From NCBI GenBank assembly GCA_019351995.1, contig JABBOD010000002.1, positions 1-64,000 on the forward strand: a DNA stretch of 64,000 nucleotides. The letters are read 5' to 3'. This stretch comes from Acidobacteriota bacterium (GTDB lineage: Bacteria > Actinomycetota > Actinomycetes > Actinomycetales > Microbacteriaceae). The translations under genes were made by a program, and so were the position numbers. This document shows positions 29,740 through 39,009 of the stretch, piece after piece; within the stretch, counting starts at the first letter, position 1; the number at the start of each line of letters is the position of its first letter. A model generated the notes under the pieces. It did no database searches and was not told the DNA's origin. It saw only the letters and a program-made list of their open reading frames with translations.

Positions 29740-31791
29740 TCAGCCGTTCGCCGCCACGCTCAGGTCGTAGAGCGTCACGCCGTCCACCGTCGTGGCGGTG
29801 AAGTTGCTCGCCACCCAGCTCGCGATCGTGCTTGAGGAGTTTGAGCCGCCGTCCGACCCGCCGATCGAGTCACCGCCGATGAAGTAGTGAATCTCCCCGT
29901 TGCTGACGAGCGTCTGGAACTCGGCAAGCGTCGGCGATGGGTCACTGCCGTTGAAGCCGCCGACCGGCATCACCGGATCACCGGTCGCCAACTGGTAGCC
30001 GGCCGCGCTATTCGAGCCGACCGCTGCCGCCACCCAGGTGTACGACGACGCGTTCTTCTCCAGCACCGCGGCCAGGGCACTCCCGACGGATGCGGCATTG
30101 AGCAGACCGCCGGCCCCACCTCTGCCTCCGGCGCGGCCCCCGAACGCGCCCGGGTTCTGCGCCGTTCCGCCGGGCGCCGTCCCCCCCGGCGCCGTGCCGT
30201 TGGGGGGACCGAATACTCCCGGGGCCCCGCCGGGCCCACCACCACGGCCACCACCCCCGAACCCGCTGCCCGCGACGGTCGGACCGGCGGTCACGATCCC
30301 CCCGGTGTGGGCGGTGTTCACGGTCTCGATGGTGTACGCCAGCGGCGCCAACAGGATCGCGGCGAGCGCCATGGATGCGGTCGCAATCGACAGGGACCGT
30401 GCGCGAGGAGTCAGTAGCAGCATTCCGGCCGCGACGACCGCGAGGATCAGCACGACCACCTTGAGAGCCGGCAACCACGTCGGCGCCTCGTTCAGAAGCG
30501 ACCAGGCCCAGAATGCCGTGATGAGGACGAGGGAGGCCATGACGATCCGCGCCCAGAGCGCGGCGCGGCGCTCCCACAGCAGCGAGGCTCCGATGGCCAC
30601 GACCCCCGCGATCGCCGGGGCGAGAGCGACCGTGTAATAGGCGTGGAAGATGCCCGCCATGAAGCTGAACGCGAGGGCCGTCACCATCAGCCAGACGACG
30701 AACAGGCTCAGCGTCGCCCGCCGCACCGAGGTGCGCGGGGCCCGGCGGAGCACCAGGTAGCCGACGAGCGCGAGGACCAGAGCCGCTGGCAGCAGCCAGG
30801 TGATCTGGCCGCCGAACTCATTCTCGAAAAGTCGGAAGAGCCCGGTAGCCCCCCACTGACGCGAACCGCCCGCGGCGCCCACCGCACCGCCGCCGGTGAC
30901 ACTCCCCGTCTCGGCGCCAGTCAGACGGCCGAAGCCGTTGTAGCCGAAGGTGAGTTCCAGGAAGTCGTTGGTCTGCGATCCCCCGATGTACGGGCGCATC
31001 GACGCCGGCACCAGTTCGACGATCGCGACCCACCAGCCGGCAGACACGAGGAGTGCCCCCAAGCCGGCGAGCAGATGCAGGATGCGCCTGCCGAGGCGGT
31101 GCGGCGACGCCCAGCTGTACACGGCGATCAGCGCCGGAAGGATCAGGAACACCTGCAACTGCTTGGTGAGAAAGCCGAAGCCCACCATGACGCCGGCCCA
31201 GATCACCCAGCGAATGCGGCCATCCTCGACACCGCGAAGCGTGAAGTACACGGCGAGGCTCATCAGGAGCACGAGCAGCGCATCCGGGTTGTTGAAGCGG
31301 AACATCAACGCGGCCACCGGAGTGAGCGCGAGCACCGCCCCGCCGAGGACGGCCGTTCCGGCCGAGAAACGGCGGCGCAGGGTGGCGTACAGCACGGCGA
31401 CGCTCGCGACACCCATCAGTGCCTCGGGGAGCAGGATGCTGAACGAGCTGAGTCCGAAGAGCTTGATCGACAGCGCCATGAACCAGAGGCTCATCGGCGG
31501 TTTGTCGACCGTGATCGAGTTCGCCGCATCGGAGGAGCCGAAGAAGAACGCCTCCCAGTTCACCGAGCCGGCCTGAGCGGCCGCCGAGTAGAACGAGTTC
31601 GCCCATCCGCTCTCGGACAGGTTCCAGAGGTACAAAGCGGCCGTGATCGCGAGAAGTCCGAGGAGGGTTGGCCGTTCCCAGATGGCCGAGTCTGCGCGCC
31701 CGCGGATTATCCAGCGGGCGGCGGCGCTGACTTTGTTCAGGAGGCCGCTGCCAGCCGGACGGGTGAGGGTGTCGGGTGTGGTGGTGGCCAT
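29740..31791 (-). CDS. GT39-family membrane glycosyltransferase (ArnT/YkcB-like)
   Basis: This 683-residue polytopic protein resembles the polyprenol-phosphate-sugar transferases ArnT and YkcB: a first helix, then a loop with SVNWEAFFFGSSDAANSITV and the conserved DKPPMSLWFMALSIKLFG. About 11 further membrane segments follow, then a Gly/Pro-rich linker (about 505-570) and an extracytoplasmic C-terminal domain. It probably moves a sugar from a lipid carrier to a cell-envelope acceptor. Its ATG (31789-31791) overlaps the stop of the upstream GT2/GtrA gene by one base, so they are coupled, like ykcC-ykcB in Bacillus. Confidence 0.9.
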   Translation of the reverse strand: MATTTPDTLTRPAGSGLLNKVSAAARWIIRGRADSAIWERPTLLGLLAITAALYLWNLSESGWANSFYSAAAQAGSVNWEAFFFGSSDAANSITVDKPPMSLWFMALSIKLFGLSSFSILLPEALMGVASVAVLYATLRRRFSAGTAVLGGAVLALTPVAALMFRFNNPDALLVLLMSLAVYFTLRGVEDGRIRWVIWAGVMVGFGFLTKQLQVFLILPALIAVYSWASPHRLGRRILHLLAGLGALLVSAGWWVAIVELVPASMRPYIGGSQTNDFLELTFGYNGFGRLTGAETGSVTGGGAVGAAGGSRQWGATGLFRLFENEFGGQITWLLPAALVLALVGYLVLRRAPRTSVRRATLSLFVVWLMVTALAFSFMAGIFHAYYTVALAPAIAGVVAIGASLLWERRAALWARIVMASLVLITAFWAWSLLNEAPTWLPALKVVVLILAVVAAGMLLLTPRARSLSIATASMALAAILLAPLAYTIETVNTAHTGGIVTAGPTVAGSGFGGGGRGGGPGGAPGVFGPPNGTAPGGTAPGGTAQNPGAFGGRAGGRGGAGGLLNAASVGSALAAVLEKNASSYTWVAAAVGSNSAAGYQLATGDPVMPVGGFNGSDPSPTLAEFQTLVSNGEIHYFIGGDSIGGSDGGSNSSSTIASWVASNFTATTVDGVTLYDLSVAANG

Positions 31792-33083
31792 CAGGCACTC
31801 GCCTTCTGTGTCGGGTCCAGACGGGCGACGAGCGCGTCGCGCGTCGTCACGTCGTTCCGAACGGGAAAGGGGATCGGCCCCGCGGCGGGGTCGATGGATT
31901 GACGCTGCTGTCGAAAGACCCAGAGCCGCAGGAGCAGGAAACGCACGACCGTCGCGAAGAGATTGGCGCCGGTCAGAATGAGGAGAGAGGTCAGGGAGGA
32001 GGCACCCGGTCGAACGGCCTGCAGCAGCGCGAGGGAGCCCGCGGTGATCCCCCAGGCAAGACCGAAGACGATCAGGCCCTGAAATTGGTGGACGACGGCC
32101 CCGCTCCTGCCCCGCACTCCGAACGTGAAATGCCGGTTGGCGGCGGTGTTGGCGATCGCCGTGATCAGCAACGCCAGGAAGTTGGACAGCTGAGCGGGCA
32201 CCGCGAGGTGGAACAGCAGGAAGAGCAGAGCATATGCCGCAGTGGATGCCAGTCCAACGACTCCGAAACGCAGCACCTGGCCGACGAAGCTGGGCGGCCT
32301 CGCGGAGACAAGCGGATGCCGCCCCAACTCCGCGTAGATGCGCTCGAGCGGGATCTGGCCGGTCGCGATCGAATGCCCGACCCTGACCATCCCTCTGAGG
32401 TCCTCGAGCGCGGTGCCCCGGATATCGACGGAACTGTCGGAATCGTCGACCCAATCGACCGGCACCTCGTGGATGCGCAGGCCCGCCCGTTCGGCGATCA
32501 CCAGCATTTCGGTGTCGAAGAACCAGTTCGTGTCGCGAACGTAGGGCAGAACCTGTTCCGCCGCATCGTGACGCATGGCCTTGAAGCCGCACTGCGCGTC
32601 GCTGAAGCTCACCCCGAGAGAGCGGCGGAGCAGGAAGTTGTAGCCGCGCGAGATGAACTCGCGCTTCGGCCCGCGCACCACTCGCGAATTCGGCGAGAGG
32701 CGCGTGCCGATCGCGACATCCGAGTGCCCGGACAGCAGCGGCGCCACCAGCGGGGGCAGCGCGCGCAGGTCCGTCGACAGGTCCTCATCGAGGTAGGCGA
32801 CGACGTCGGCCTCGCTCTCCAACCAGGTCTGCTTGAGCGCCCGACCCCGGCCCTTCTGCACCAGATGCACCACCTGGATTCCGGGCAACTCGAGCGACAG
32901 CCGATCGGCGATCACGCGTGTGGCGTCGGTGGAGGCGTTGTCGGCGACGGTGATCAGCCACGGCTCATCGAACATGCCGCTCACGGCATGATGCAGTGTG
33001 CGGATGCTCTGTTCCAGAGTCGCCTGCTCGTTGTGGACAGGCACCACGATCTCGAGGCGGAGGCCTTCGCTCGGTTCGGTCAT
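31791..33083 (-). CDS. GT2 polyprenyl-phosphate glycosyltransferase fused to a GtrA membrane domain
   Basis: Residues 8-230 are a DPM1-like family 2 glycosyltransferase with EIVVPVHNEQATLEQSI, the acidic motif VAYLDEDLSTDL and the later DAQCGFKAM. Residues about 270-400 form a four-helix GtrA domain beginning QVLRFGVVGLASTAAYALL. The 430-residue protein would load a sugar on a polyprenyl carrier and flip or present it, supplying the downstream GT39 enzyme. Start ATG 33081-33083 is 6 nt after CAGGAT, one base from the leaderless -10 consensus. The frame upstream is open but not family-like. Confidence 0.9.
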   Translation of the reverse strand: MTEPSEGLRLEIVVPVHNEQATLEQSIRTLHHAVSGMFDEPWLITVADNASTDATRVIADRLSLELPGIQVVHLVQKGRGRALKQTWLESEADVVAYLDEDLSTDLRALPPLVAPLLSGHSDVAIGTRLSPNSRVVRGPKREFISRGYNFLLRRSLGVSFSDAQCGFKAMRHDAAEQVLPYVRDTNWFFDTEMLVIAERAGLRIHEVPVDWVDDSDSSVDIRGTALEDLRGMVRVGHSIATGQIPLERIYAELGRHPLVSARPPSFVGQVLRFGVVGLASTAAYALLFLLFHLAVPAQLSNFLALLITAIANTAANRHFTFGVRGRSGAVVHQFQGLIVFGLAWGITAGSLALLQAVRPGASSLTSLLILTGANLFATVVRFLLLRLWVFRQQRQSIDPAAGPIPFPVRNDVTTRDALVARLDPTQKASA

Positions 33084-33154
33084 GCCCCGATCCTGGGCAC
33101 GGGCCCTATGCCTCGCGCTGACGGCTCCTAAGAAACCGCTCAGCGTCGGGTGGT

Positions 33155-34333
33155 CTAGACCCGCTCGAGCGCCTGCAGGACGTCGCCGAGCAGGTCGTCG
33201 ACGCCCTCGATGCCGACAGAAAGGCGCACGACGTTGTCCGGCACCTCCAGCGCGGTCCCACGCACCGAGGCGTGAGTCATCTCCGAGGGGTAGCACATCA
33301 GCGACTCGACACCGCCGAGAGACTCCGCCAGCTGGAACAGTTTGGTCCCCTCCGCGAAGGCCCGCGCCGCGGTCGCGTCGGCCAGCCGCAGCGAGATCAT
33401 GCCCCCGAACAACTTCATCTGCCGCGCCGCGAGCTCGTGGCCCGGGTGGTCAGGCAGCCCGGGATAGAAGACCGTCGAGACCTTCGGATGCCCGACGAGG
33501 GCCTCGGCGATGGTCTGCGCGTTCGAGGAGTGGCGGTCCATGCGCACCGCGAGGGTCTTGATGCCCCGGATGGTGAGCCAGGCATCCAGGGGGCTGGACA
33601 CCGCGCCGACGCCGAACTGCAGGAAGGCGACCTTCTCGGCCAGACTCTCGTCGCCGACCATCACGTCGTTGTTCAGGATCACCGCCCCGCCGAGCACATC
33701 GCTGTGGCCGCCGAGGTACTTCGTCGTCGAGTGGGTCACCACGTCGGCGCCGAGCGAGAGCGGCTGCTGCAGGTACGGCGAGGCGAAGGTGTTGTCCACC
33801 ACGACCACGGCGCCGGCGGCATGAGCGATTTCGCTGATCGCGGCGATGTCGGTGATCTTCATCAGCGGGTTGCTCGGAGTCTCGAGCCAGACCACCTTCG
33901 TGGTCGGGCGGATCGCCGCGCGAACGGCGTCGGCGTCCATCATCTCGACCGTTGAGAGCTCGATGCCCCACGGCACATGCGCCCGATTCACCAGCCGGTG
34001 TGTGCCGCCGTAGACGTCATTGCCCATCAGCACATGGTCACCGGGCTTCAGGATGGAGCGCAGCAGCGTGTCCTCGCCGGCGAGCCCCGACGCGAAGCTG
34101 AACGCCCGGTCTCCACCCTCGAGTGCTGACAGCAGGGTCTGCAGCGAATCCCGGGTGGGGTTGCCACCGCGTGCGTACTCGTAGCCGCCCCGGAAACCGC
34201 CGAGGCCGTCCTGCACGAAGGTGGTCGTGAAGTAGACGGGCGGGATCACGGCTCCCGTCGTCGGGTCGAAGTCCTGTCCGGCGTGGATGGCGGTGGTTCG
34301 GAAATCGGGCGTGATGCTGTCTGGCTGCGTCAT
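33155..34333 (-). CDS. metB: Cystathionine gamma-synthase / trans-sulfuration PLP enzyme
   Basis: This 392-residue PLP enzyme has the opening TTAIHAGQDFDPTTGAV, the YARGGNPTRDSLQ phosphate-site motif and the Schiff-base lysine in HSTTKYLGGHSDV. It forms cystathionine from an O-acylhomoserine and cysteine, or, as cystathionine gamma-lyase, cleaves it; sequence alone does not settle which, and the adjacent cystathionine beta-synthase suggests reverse trans-sulfuration. It starts 21 bp after the cbs stop in the same operon. Confidence 0.88.
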   Translation of the reverse strand: MTQPDSITPDFRTTAIHAGQDFDPTTGAVIPPVYFTTTFVQDGLGGFRGGYEYARGGNPTRDSLQTLLSALEGGDRAFSFASGLAGEDTLLRSILKPGDHVLMGNDVYGGTHRLVNRAHVPWGIELSTVEMMDADAVRAAIRPTTKVVWLETPSNPLMKITDIAAISEIAHAAGAVVVVDNTFASPYLQQPLSLGADVVTHSTTKYLGGHSDVLGGAVILNNDVMVGDESLAEKVAFLQFGVGAVSSPLDAWLTIRGIKTLAVRMDRHSSNAQTIAEALVGHPKVSTVFYPGLPDHPGHELAARQMKLFGGMISLRLADATAARAFAEGTKLFQLAESLGGVESLMCYPSEMTHASVRGTALEVPDNVVRLSVGIEGVDDLLGDVLQALERV

Positions 34334-34353
34334 GACGGCTTTCTGTGGCGGAA

Positions 34354-35718
34354 CTAACTGTTGAGGAAGGTGAGCAGGTCGTGCCGGGTGAGCACGGCGG
34401 CAGGCTTGCCGTCGGTCGTGACCATGAGCGCGTCCGCGTCGCGCAACTGGAGGCGAGCCGACTCGACCGTCTCGTGCATCCCGATCAAGGCAAAGCGGGG
34501 CGCGATCAATCCCGCGACAGGGTCGGTGAGCGCAACACGGCCGCTGAAGACGGCATCCACGAGTGTCCTCTCGTCGATCGAGCCGACCACCTCACCCATC
34601 ACAACGGGCGGTTCCGCGCTCAGCACCGGCACCTGCGAGACGTCGTATTCCTTGAAGATGCCGATCACATCGCGCACGGTGTCGCTCGGGTGGGCATGGA
34701 CGAACTCGGGAAGCGTTCCGTTCTTCGTGCTGACGATGTCCCCGACCGTCTTGCCCTCGTCAGCGGGGAGGAAACCGTAGCTGCGCATCCAGCCGTCGTT
34801 GAAGATCTTGCCCAGGTAGCCGCGCCCCCCGTCGGGCAACAGGATCACCATGACGTCGTCGGGGCCGAGCCGGCGAGCAACCTTGAGCGCGGATGCCACG
34901 GCCATGCCGCTGGAGCCACCGACCAACAGGCCCTCCTCGCGAGCGAGACGCCGGGTCAGCTCGAACGATTCCGCGTCGGATGCTGCCACGATTTCGTCGA
35001 CGACGCTCGGGTCGTACGCGGTCGGCCAGAAGTCTTCACCGACTCCTTCGACCAGATACGGTCGGCCGGTGCCGCCCGAGTAGACGGATCCCTCGGGGTC
35101 AGAGCCGATGATCCGCACCCGACCGTTGCTGACCTCCTTGAGGTACCTACCAACACCACTGATCGTGCCGCCGGTGCCGACGCCCGCGACGAAGTGGGTG
35201 ATCTCGCCGCCCGTCTGCTCCCAGATCTCGGGACCGGTGGTCTCGTAATGGCTCAGCGGCCCGTTGGGGTTCGAGTACTGATCGGGCTTGAAGGCGCCCG
35301 GGATCTCGCGCGCCAGACGGTCGCTCACCGAGTAGTAGCTCTCGGGGCTGCTGGGCTCGACGGCGGTCGGGCACACCACGACCTCCGCGCCGTAGGCCAT
35401 GAGCGTATTCCTCTTGTCTTCGCTGACCTTGTCGGGGCAGACGAACACGCAGCGGTACCCGCGCTGCTGGGCGACCAGGGCGAGACCGATCCCGGTGTTG
35501 CCGCTCGTGGGTTCCACGATCGTGCCGCCCGGCTTCAGCTTGCCCTCCCGCTCGGCCGCGTCGATGATGCGCACGGCGATGCGGTCCTTGGAGGAGCCGC
35601 CCGGGTTGAGGTACTCGATCTTGGCGAGCACCGTCGCCTGGATACCCTCGGTGACCTTGTTCAGCCGGACCAGCGGGGTGTTGCCGATCAGATCGAGCAC
35701 GGTCTCGGCATAATCCAT
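34354..35718 (-). CDS. cbs: Cystathionine beta-synthase with C-terminal CBS domains
   Basis: This 454-residue protein begins DLIGNTPLVRLNKVTEG and has the PLP lysine in NPGGSSKDR, the TSGNTGIGLALVAQQRGY loop and a glycine-rich VAGVGTGGTISGVGRYLKE phosphate site. Residues about 330-450 form a CBS-domain pair for regulation. It condenses serine (or O-acetylserine) with homocysteine. Start ATG 35716-35718 follows a TAGGCT -10 box (35725-35730) by 6 nt, indicating a leaderless operon cbs-metB. Confidence 0.93.
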   Translation of the reverse strand: MDYAETVLDLIGNTPLVRLNKVTEGIQATVLAKIEYLNPGGSSKDRIAVRIIDAAEREGKLKPGGTIVEPTSGNTGIGLALVAQQRGYRCVFVCPDKVSEDKRNTLMAYGAEVVVCPTAVEPSSPESYYSVSDRLAREIPGAFKPDQYSNPNGPLSHYETTGPEIWEQTGGEITHFVAGVGTGGTISGVGRYLKEVSNGRVRIIGSDPEGSVYSGGTGRPYLVEGVGEDFWPTAYDPSVVDEIVAASDAESFELTRRLAREEGLLVGGSSGMAVASALKVARRLGPDDVMVILLPDGGRGYLGKIFNDGWMRSYGFLPADEGKTVGDIVSTKNGTLPEFVHAHPSDTVRDVIGIFKEYDVSQVPVLSAEPPVVMGEVVGSIDERTLVDAVFSGRVALTDPVAGLIAPRFALIGMHETVESARLQLRDADALMVTTDGKPAAVLTRHDLLTFLNS

Positions 35719-35781
35719 GTTCCGAGCCTAGTTGCGGGCTGCCGAGTGTGACGCGGCACCGCCAAAACCCTGATCCCTCCC

Positions 35782-35862
35782 CCAAATCAAGGCTGGGAGC
35801 GGATGCCGCGGCCGGCGCGTCGAGGGCTGCCGGTGCCTTCCTCTTCCTCAGCCTTGATTTGG
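35782..35862. repeat. Dispersed inverted-repeat element, copy 1
   Basis: Perfect 14-bp arms CCAAATCAAGGCTG (35782-35795) and CAGCCTTGATTTGG (35849-35862) enclose 53 bp. The element lies between the mak stop and the cbs promoter. A second copy with the same arms is at 46732-46818. Read in opposite directions, both interiors contain CCGGCAGCCCT, and both right flanks contain GCGAACGGG. It is not followed by a T-tract. Confidence 0.8.
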
Positions 35863-35898
35863 CGAACGGGCGGATGGTCGGCGAACCCCGACCGGCCG

Positions 35899-37248
35899 CT
35901 AGACCAGCTTCTGCAGCGCCCGGATCGGGATCGAGACCCAGTCAGGTCGGTGATCCTCCTCGTAGGCGACCTCGTAGACCGCTTTGTCGATCGCGTAGGC
36001 GCGCAGCAAAGCCACCCAGGCGTCTGACCGGTCGAAGCCGTAGCCGAGCAGGAACGCGATCTGGTTGCGGCGCACCCAGTCGTCGGCGACAGCGGCTTCA
36101 TCCACCTGGGGGTCGAGCGAGATCACTCCCGTCATGGGGGTGATCGAGTGCGCGACGTAGTCGAGCGAGCGCAGCATCCCGGCAAGGTCGCGCAATGGCG
36201 AATCCAGCCGGATGCGGTCCTCACGCGGCTTGGACGGCTCACCCTCGAAGTCGATGATCTTCCAGCCCGTGGTGGTGCGCAGCGTCTGACCGAGGTGGAA
36301 GTCACCGTGGATGCGCTGCACGGGGACCGGCACGCCTCGGTCGATGCGCTCGTAGGCGGCACGGGCACCGTCGGCGTACTCGGCGACGATCGGATGCGCC
36401 GCGATCACCTCGTCGAGCCGCCGTTCGAGTCGGACGACCAGCGCGTCGAGCTCCACCGGCCCCCAGATCGCGACGGGCAACAGCTCGCGCATCTGCGTGT
36501 GGACCGCGGCGGTCGTGGCGCCGAGGCGCTCGGCCTCGGCGGCGAAGTCGCCACCCGCCTCGCGCGCACGGATCGCGTCGTTCTGCAGGGCGCGCACACT
36601 GGCGCGCGCCGTGTCCCACCCGTCGGTGGCGGACCGCTGGAAGGTGCTGACCATTGCGAGGTCGATGTCGCCACTGCGAATCCAGCCGAGCAGCGGCGAG
36701 ATGTCCTCGGAGTCGGCCAGGGTCAACGCCTCCTGCACCTCGATATCCGGATTAACCCCGGGCGTCAGCCGGCGGAAGAATTTCACCATCGCGTCCCCAG
36801 CGATCACCGAGGTGTTGCTCTGTTCGACTCCGAGCAGCACATTGTCGGCCCCCGGTTCGAGGGAGAAGCCCTGAAGCCGACCGAAGCTGATGTCATCGGG
36901 CACCACGGCGCCCTCGGCGAATCCGCTCAGCAGCACACCGCGCGCCTCGCCGTCGTGGAGCGCGTCGTAGACGTAGAAGGTGCGGTTATCGACAATGGTG
37001 GCGCCGATGAAGCCGTGCGACAGCTCCTCGTGCGGTTCCGGGCGATAGGACAGCGGCACGTTGTAGATCCCGACCTCAGTGCCCGAAGCGACCGAGATGA
37101 TCTCGAAGCGGACGCCCAGCCCGGATGACGGGTCGCGCAACCACTTCAGCGACCGCGCATCCGTCACCGTGACCTGCTGTGATCTCGCAAACCACCGCTG
37201 ACGACCCAGATAGGCCGCGAGCTCTGGTCGTTGCGTCCAGATACTCAT
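35899..37248 (-). CDS. mak: Maltokinase
   Basis: This 449-residue protein resembles mycobacterial maltokinase (Pep2): it opens with [19 protein letters not shown], has an eukaryotic-like kinase fold, the catalytic loop [11 protein letters not shown] and the metal-binding [11 protein letters not shown]. It phosphorylates maltose to maltose-1-phosphate for the GlgE glucan route. ATG 37246-37248 has a GAGGAG about 7 nt upstream and overlaps the treS stop by 4 bp. The frame upstream is shadow coding of treS. No glgE is present in this window. Confidence 0.93.
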   Translation of the reverse strand: MSIWTQRPELAAYLGRQRWFARSQQVTVTDARSLKWLRDPSSGLGVRFEIISVASGTEVGIYNVPLSYRPEPHEELSHGFIGATIVDNRTFYVYDALHDGEARGVLLSGFAEGAVVPDDISFGRLQGFSLEPGADNVLLGVEQSNTSVIAGDAMVKFFRRLTPGVNPDIEVQEALTLADSEDISPLLGWIRSGDIDLAMVSTFQRSATDGWDTARASVRALQNDAIRAREAGGDFAAEAERLGATTAAVHTQMRELLPVAIWGPVELDALVVRLERRLDEVIAAHPIVAEYADGARAAYERIDRGVPVPVQRIHGDFHLGQTLRTTTGWKIIDFEGEPSKPREDRIRLDSPLRDLAGMLRSLDYVAHSITPMTGVISLDPQVDEAAVADDWVRRNQIAFLLGYGFDRSDAWVALLRAYAIDKAVYEVAYEEDHRPDWVSIPIRALQKLV

Positions 37249-38939
37249 TCGTGCGCTCCTCTCGCCGAGCCGGCTCCGGATATCCGGAACCAGTAGAAGC
37301 CGTAGCCGGCCAACGTCAGCAGGTACGGCAGTTCGCCGATCGGCGGGAACTCGACGCCGCCGAGCATCTCGATCGGGCGAAGGCCGCCGAACTGGTGCAG
37401 GTCGAGCTCGATCGGCTGCGGGAACCGCGACAGGTTGTTGACGCAGAGCATGACATCGTCGTCGTATTCGCGAAGGTACGAGAGCACCGAGGGATTCGAC
37501 CCGCCGAGGTCGAGAAAGGTGCCGCGCCCGAACGCCGGGTGCTGCTTGCGCACGGCGATCATGCGGCGCGTCCACTGCAGCAGCGAGGAGCTGCTGGCCT
37601 GCTGCGACTCGACGTTGATGGACTGGAAGCCGAAGACCGGGTCCATGATCACCGGCAGCGACAGCCGGCCCGGGGTCGCCACCGAGAAGCCCGCGTTGCG
37701 ATCCGGTGTCCACTGCATCGGGGTGCGCACGCCGTCGCGGTCGCCGAGCCAGATGTTGTCACCCATGCCGATTTCGTCACCGTAGTACAGCACCGGCGAA
37801 CCCGGAAGGCTGAGCAGCAGCGCGCTGAACAGCTCCATCTGGTTGGTGTCGTTGTCGAGCAACGGTGCGAGCCGCCGCCGGATGCCGATGTTGGCCTTCA
37901 TGCGCGGGTCGGTCGCGTACTCGTTCCACATGTAGTCGCGATCCTCATCGGTCACCATCTCGAGGGTGAGCTCGTCGTGGTTGCGCAGAAAGATCCCCCA
38001 CTGCGCGTGCTCGGGAATCGCCGGCGTCTGCTCCATGATCTCGCTGATCGGGTAGCGCGACTCCCGACGCACGGCCATGAAGATGCGCGGCATCACCGGG
38101 AAATGGAAACACATGTGGCACTCGTCGCCACCCACCGCGGGATCACCGAAGTAGTCGACGACGTCGGCGGGCCACTGATTCGCTTCGGCCAGCAGCACCC
38201 GGCCGGGGTAGTTGTCGTCGACGTACCTGCGCACCTTCTTGAGGAACGCGTGGGTGCGAGGCAGGTTCTCGCCGTTGGTCCCCTCCTCCTCATACAGGTA
38301 CGGCACCGCATCCAGTCGGAAGCCGTCGACGCCGATGTCGAGCCAGAACTTCAGCGCATCGAGCATCGCCTGATGCACGGCCTCGTTCTCGAAGTTGAGG
38401 TCGGGCTGGTGGCTGTAGAAGCGGTGCCAGAAGTACTGCTGTCGCACCGGATCCCACGTCCAGTTCGACGCTTCCGTGTCGACGAAGATGATGCGAGCAT
38501 CCGAGTACGGCTCGTCGGTGTCGTTCCAGACGTAGAAATCGCCGTACGGGCCATCGGGATCGCGGCGAGACTCCTGAAACCACATGTGCTGGTCGGAGGT
38601 GTGGTTCATGACGACGTCGATGATCACGCGGATGCCGCGGGAGTGGGCGGCATCCAGGAAGGTCTGGAAGTCGTCGATGGTGCCGATCTCCGGGGAGACA
38701 GCGGTGTAGTCGGAGACATCGTAGCCGCCGTCTTTCAGCGGAGACGGGAAGAAAGGCGGGAGCCACAGGCAGTCAACGCCGAGCCACTGCAAGTAGTCGA
38801 GTTTCTCGGTCAACCCGTTCAGGTCGCCGACGCCGTCACCGGACGAGTCGTTGAACGAGCGGATCAGCACCTCGTAGAAGACCGCGGACTTGAACCAGTC
38901 GACATCACCGCGGTCGAGCCCGTCGGGGGAAATGGCCAT
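37245..38939 (-). CDS. treS: Trehalose synthase (maltose alpha-D-glucosyltransferase)
   Basis: This 564-residue GH13 enzyme interconverts maltose and trehalose. Catalytic residues are seen in [16 protein letters not shown] (nucleophile Asp), LLAEANQWP (acid/base Glu) and [12 protein letters not shown] (transition-state Asp). The opening [19 protein letters not shown] is typical of TreS. Start ATG 38937-38939 is 6 nt after a TAGCGT -10 box (38946-38951). It forms a coupled pair with mak, the arrangement that converts trehalose to maltose-1-phosphate. Confidence 0.96.
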   Translation of the reverse strand: MAISPDGLDRGDVDWFKSAVFYEVLIRSFNDSSGDGVGDLNGLTEKLDYLQWLGVDCLWLPPFFPSPLKDGGYDVSDYTAVSPEIGTIDDFQTFLDAAHSRGIRVIIDVVMNHTSDQHMWFQESRRDPDGPYGDFYVWNDTDEPYSDARIIFVDTEASNWTWDPVRQQYFWHRFYSHQPDLNFENEAVHQAMLDALKFWLDIGVDGFRLDAVPYLYEEEGTNGENLPRTHAFLKKVRRYVDDNYPGRVLLAEANQWPADVVDYFGDPAVGGDECHMCFHFPVMPRIFMAVRRESRYPISEIMEQTPAIPEHAQWGIFLRNHDELTLEMVTDEDRDYMWNEYATDPRMKANIGIRRRLAPLLDNDTNQMELFSALLLSLPGSPVLYYGDEIGMGDNIWLGDRDGVRTPMQWTPDRNAGFSVATPGRLSLPVIMDPVFGFQSINVESQQASSSSLLQWTRRMIAVRKQHPAFGRGTFLDLGGSNPSVLSYLREYDDDVMLCVNNLSRFPQPIELDLHQFGGLRPIEMLGGVEFPPIGELPYLLTLAGYGFYWFRISGAGSARGAHE

Positions 38940-39009
38940 GCCTCGACGCTAGTGGCCGAGCCCCTGGGACCCCAAGCTTTGGAGGCCCTACTCAGGGTGT
39001 CGGCTGTGC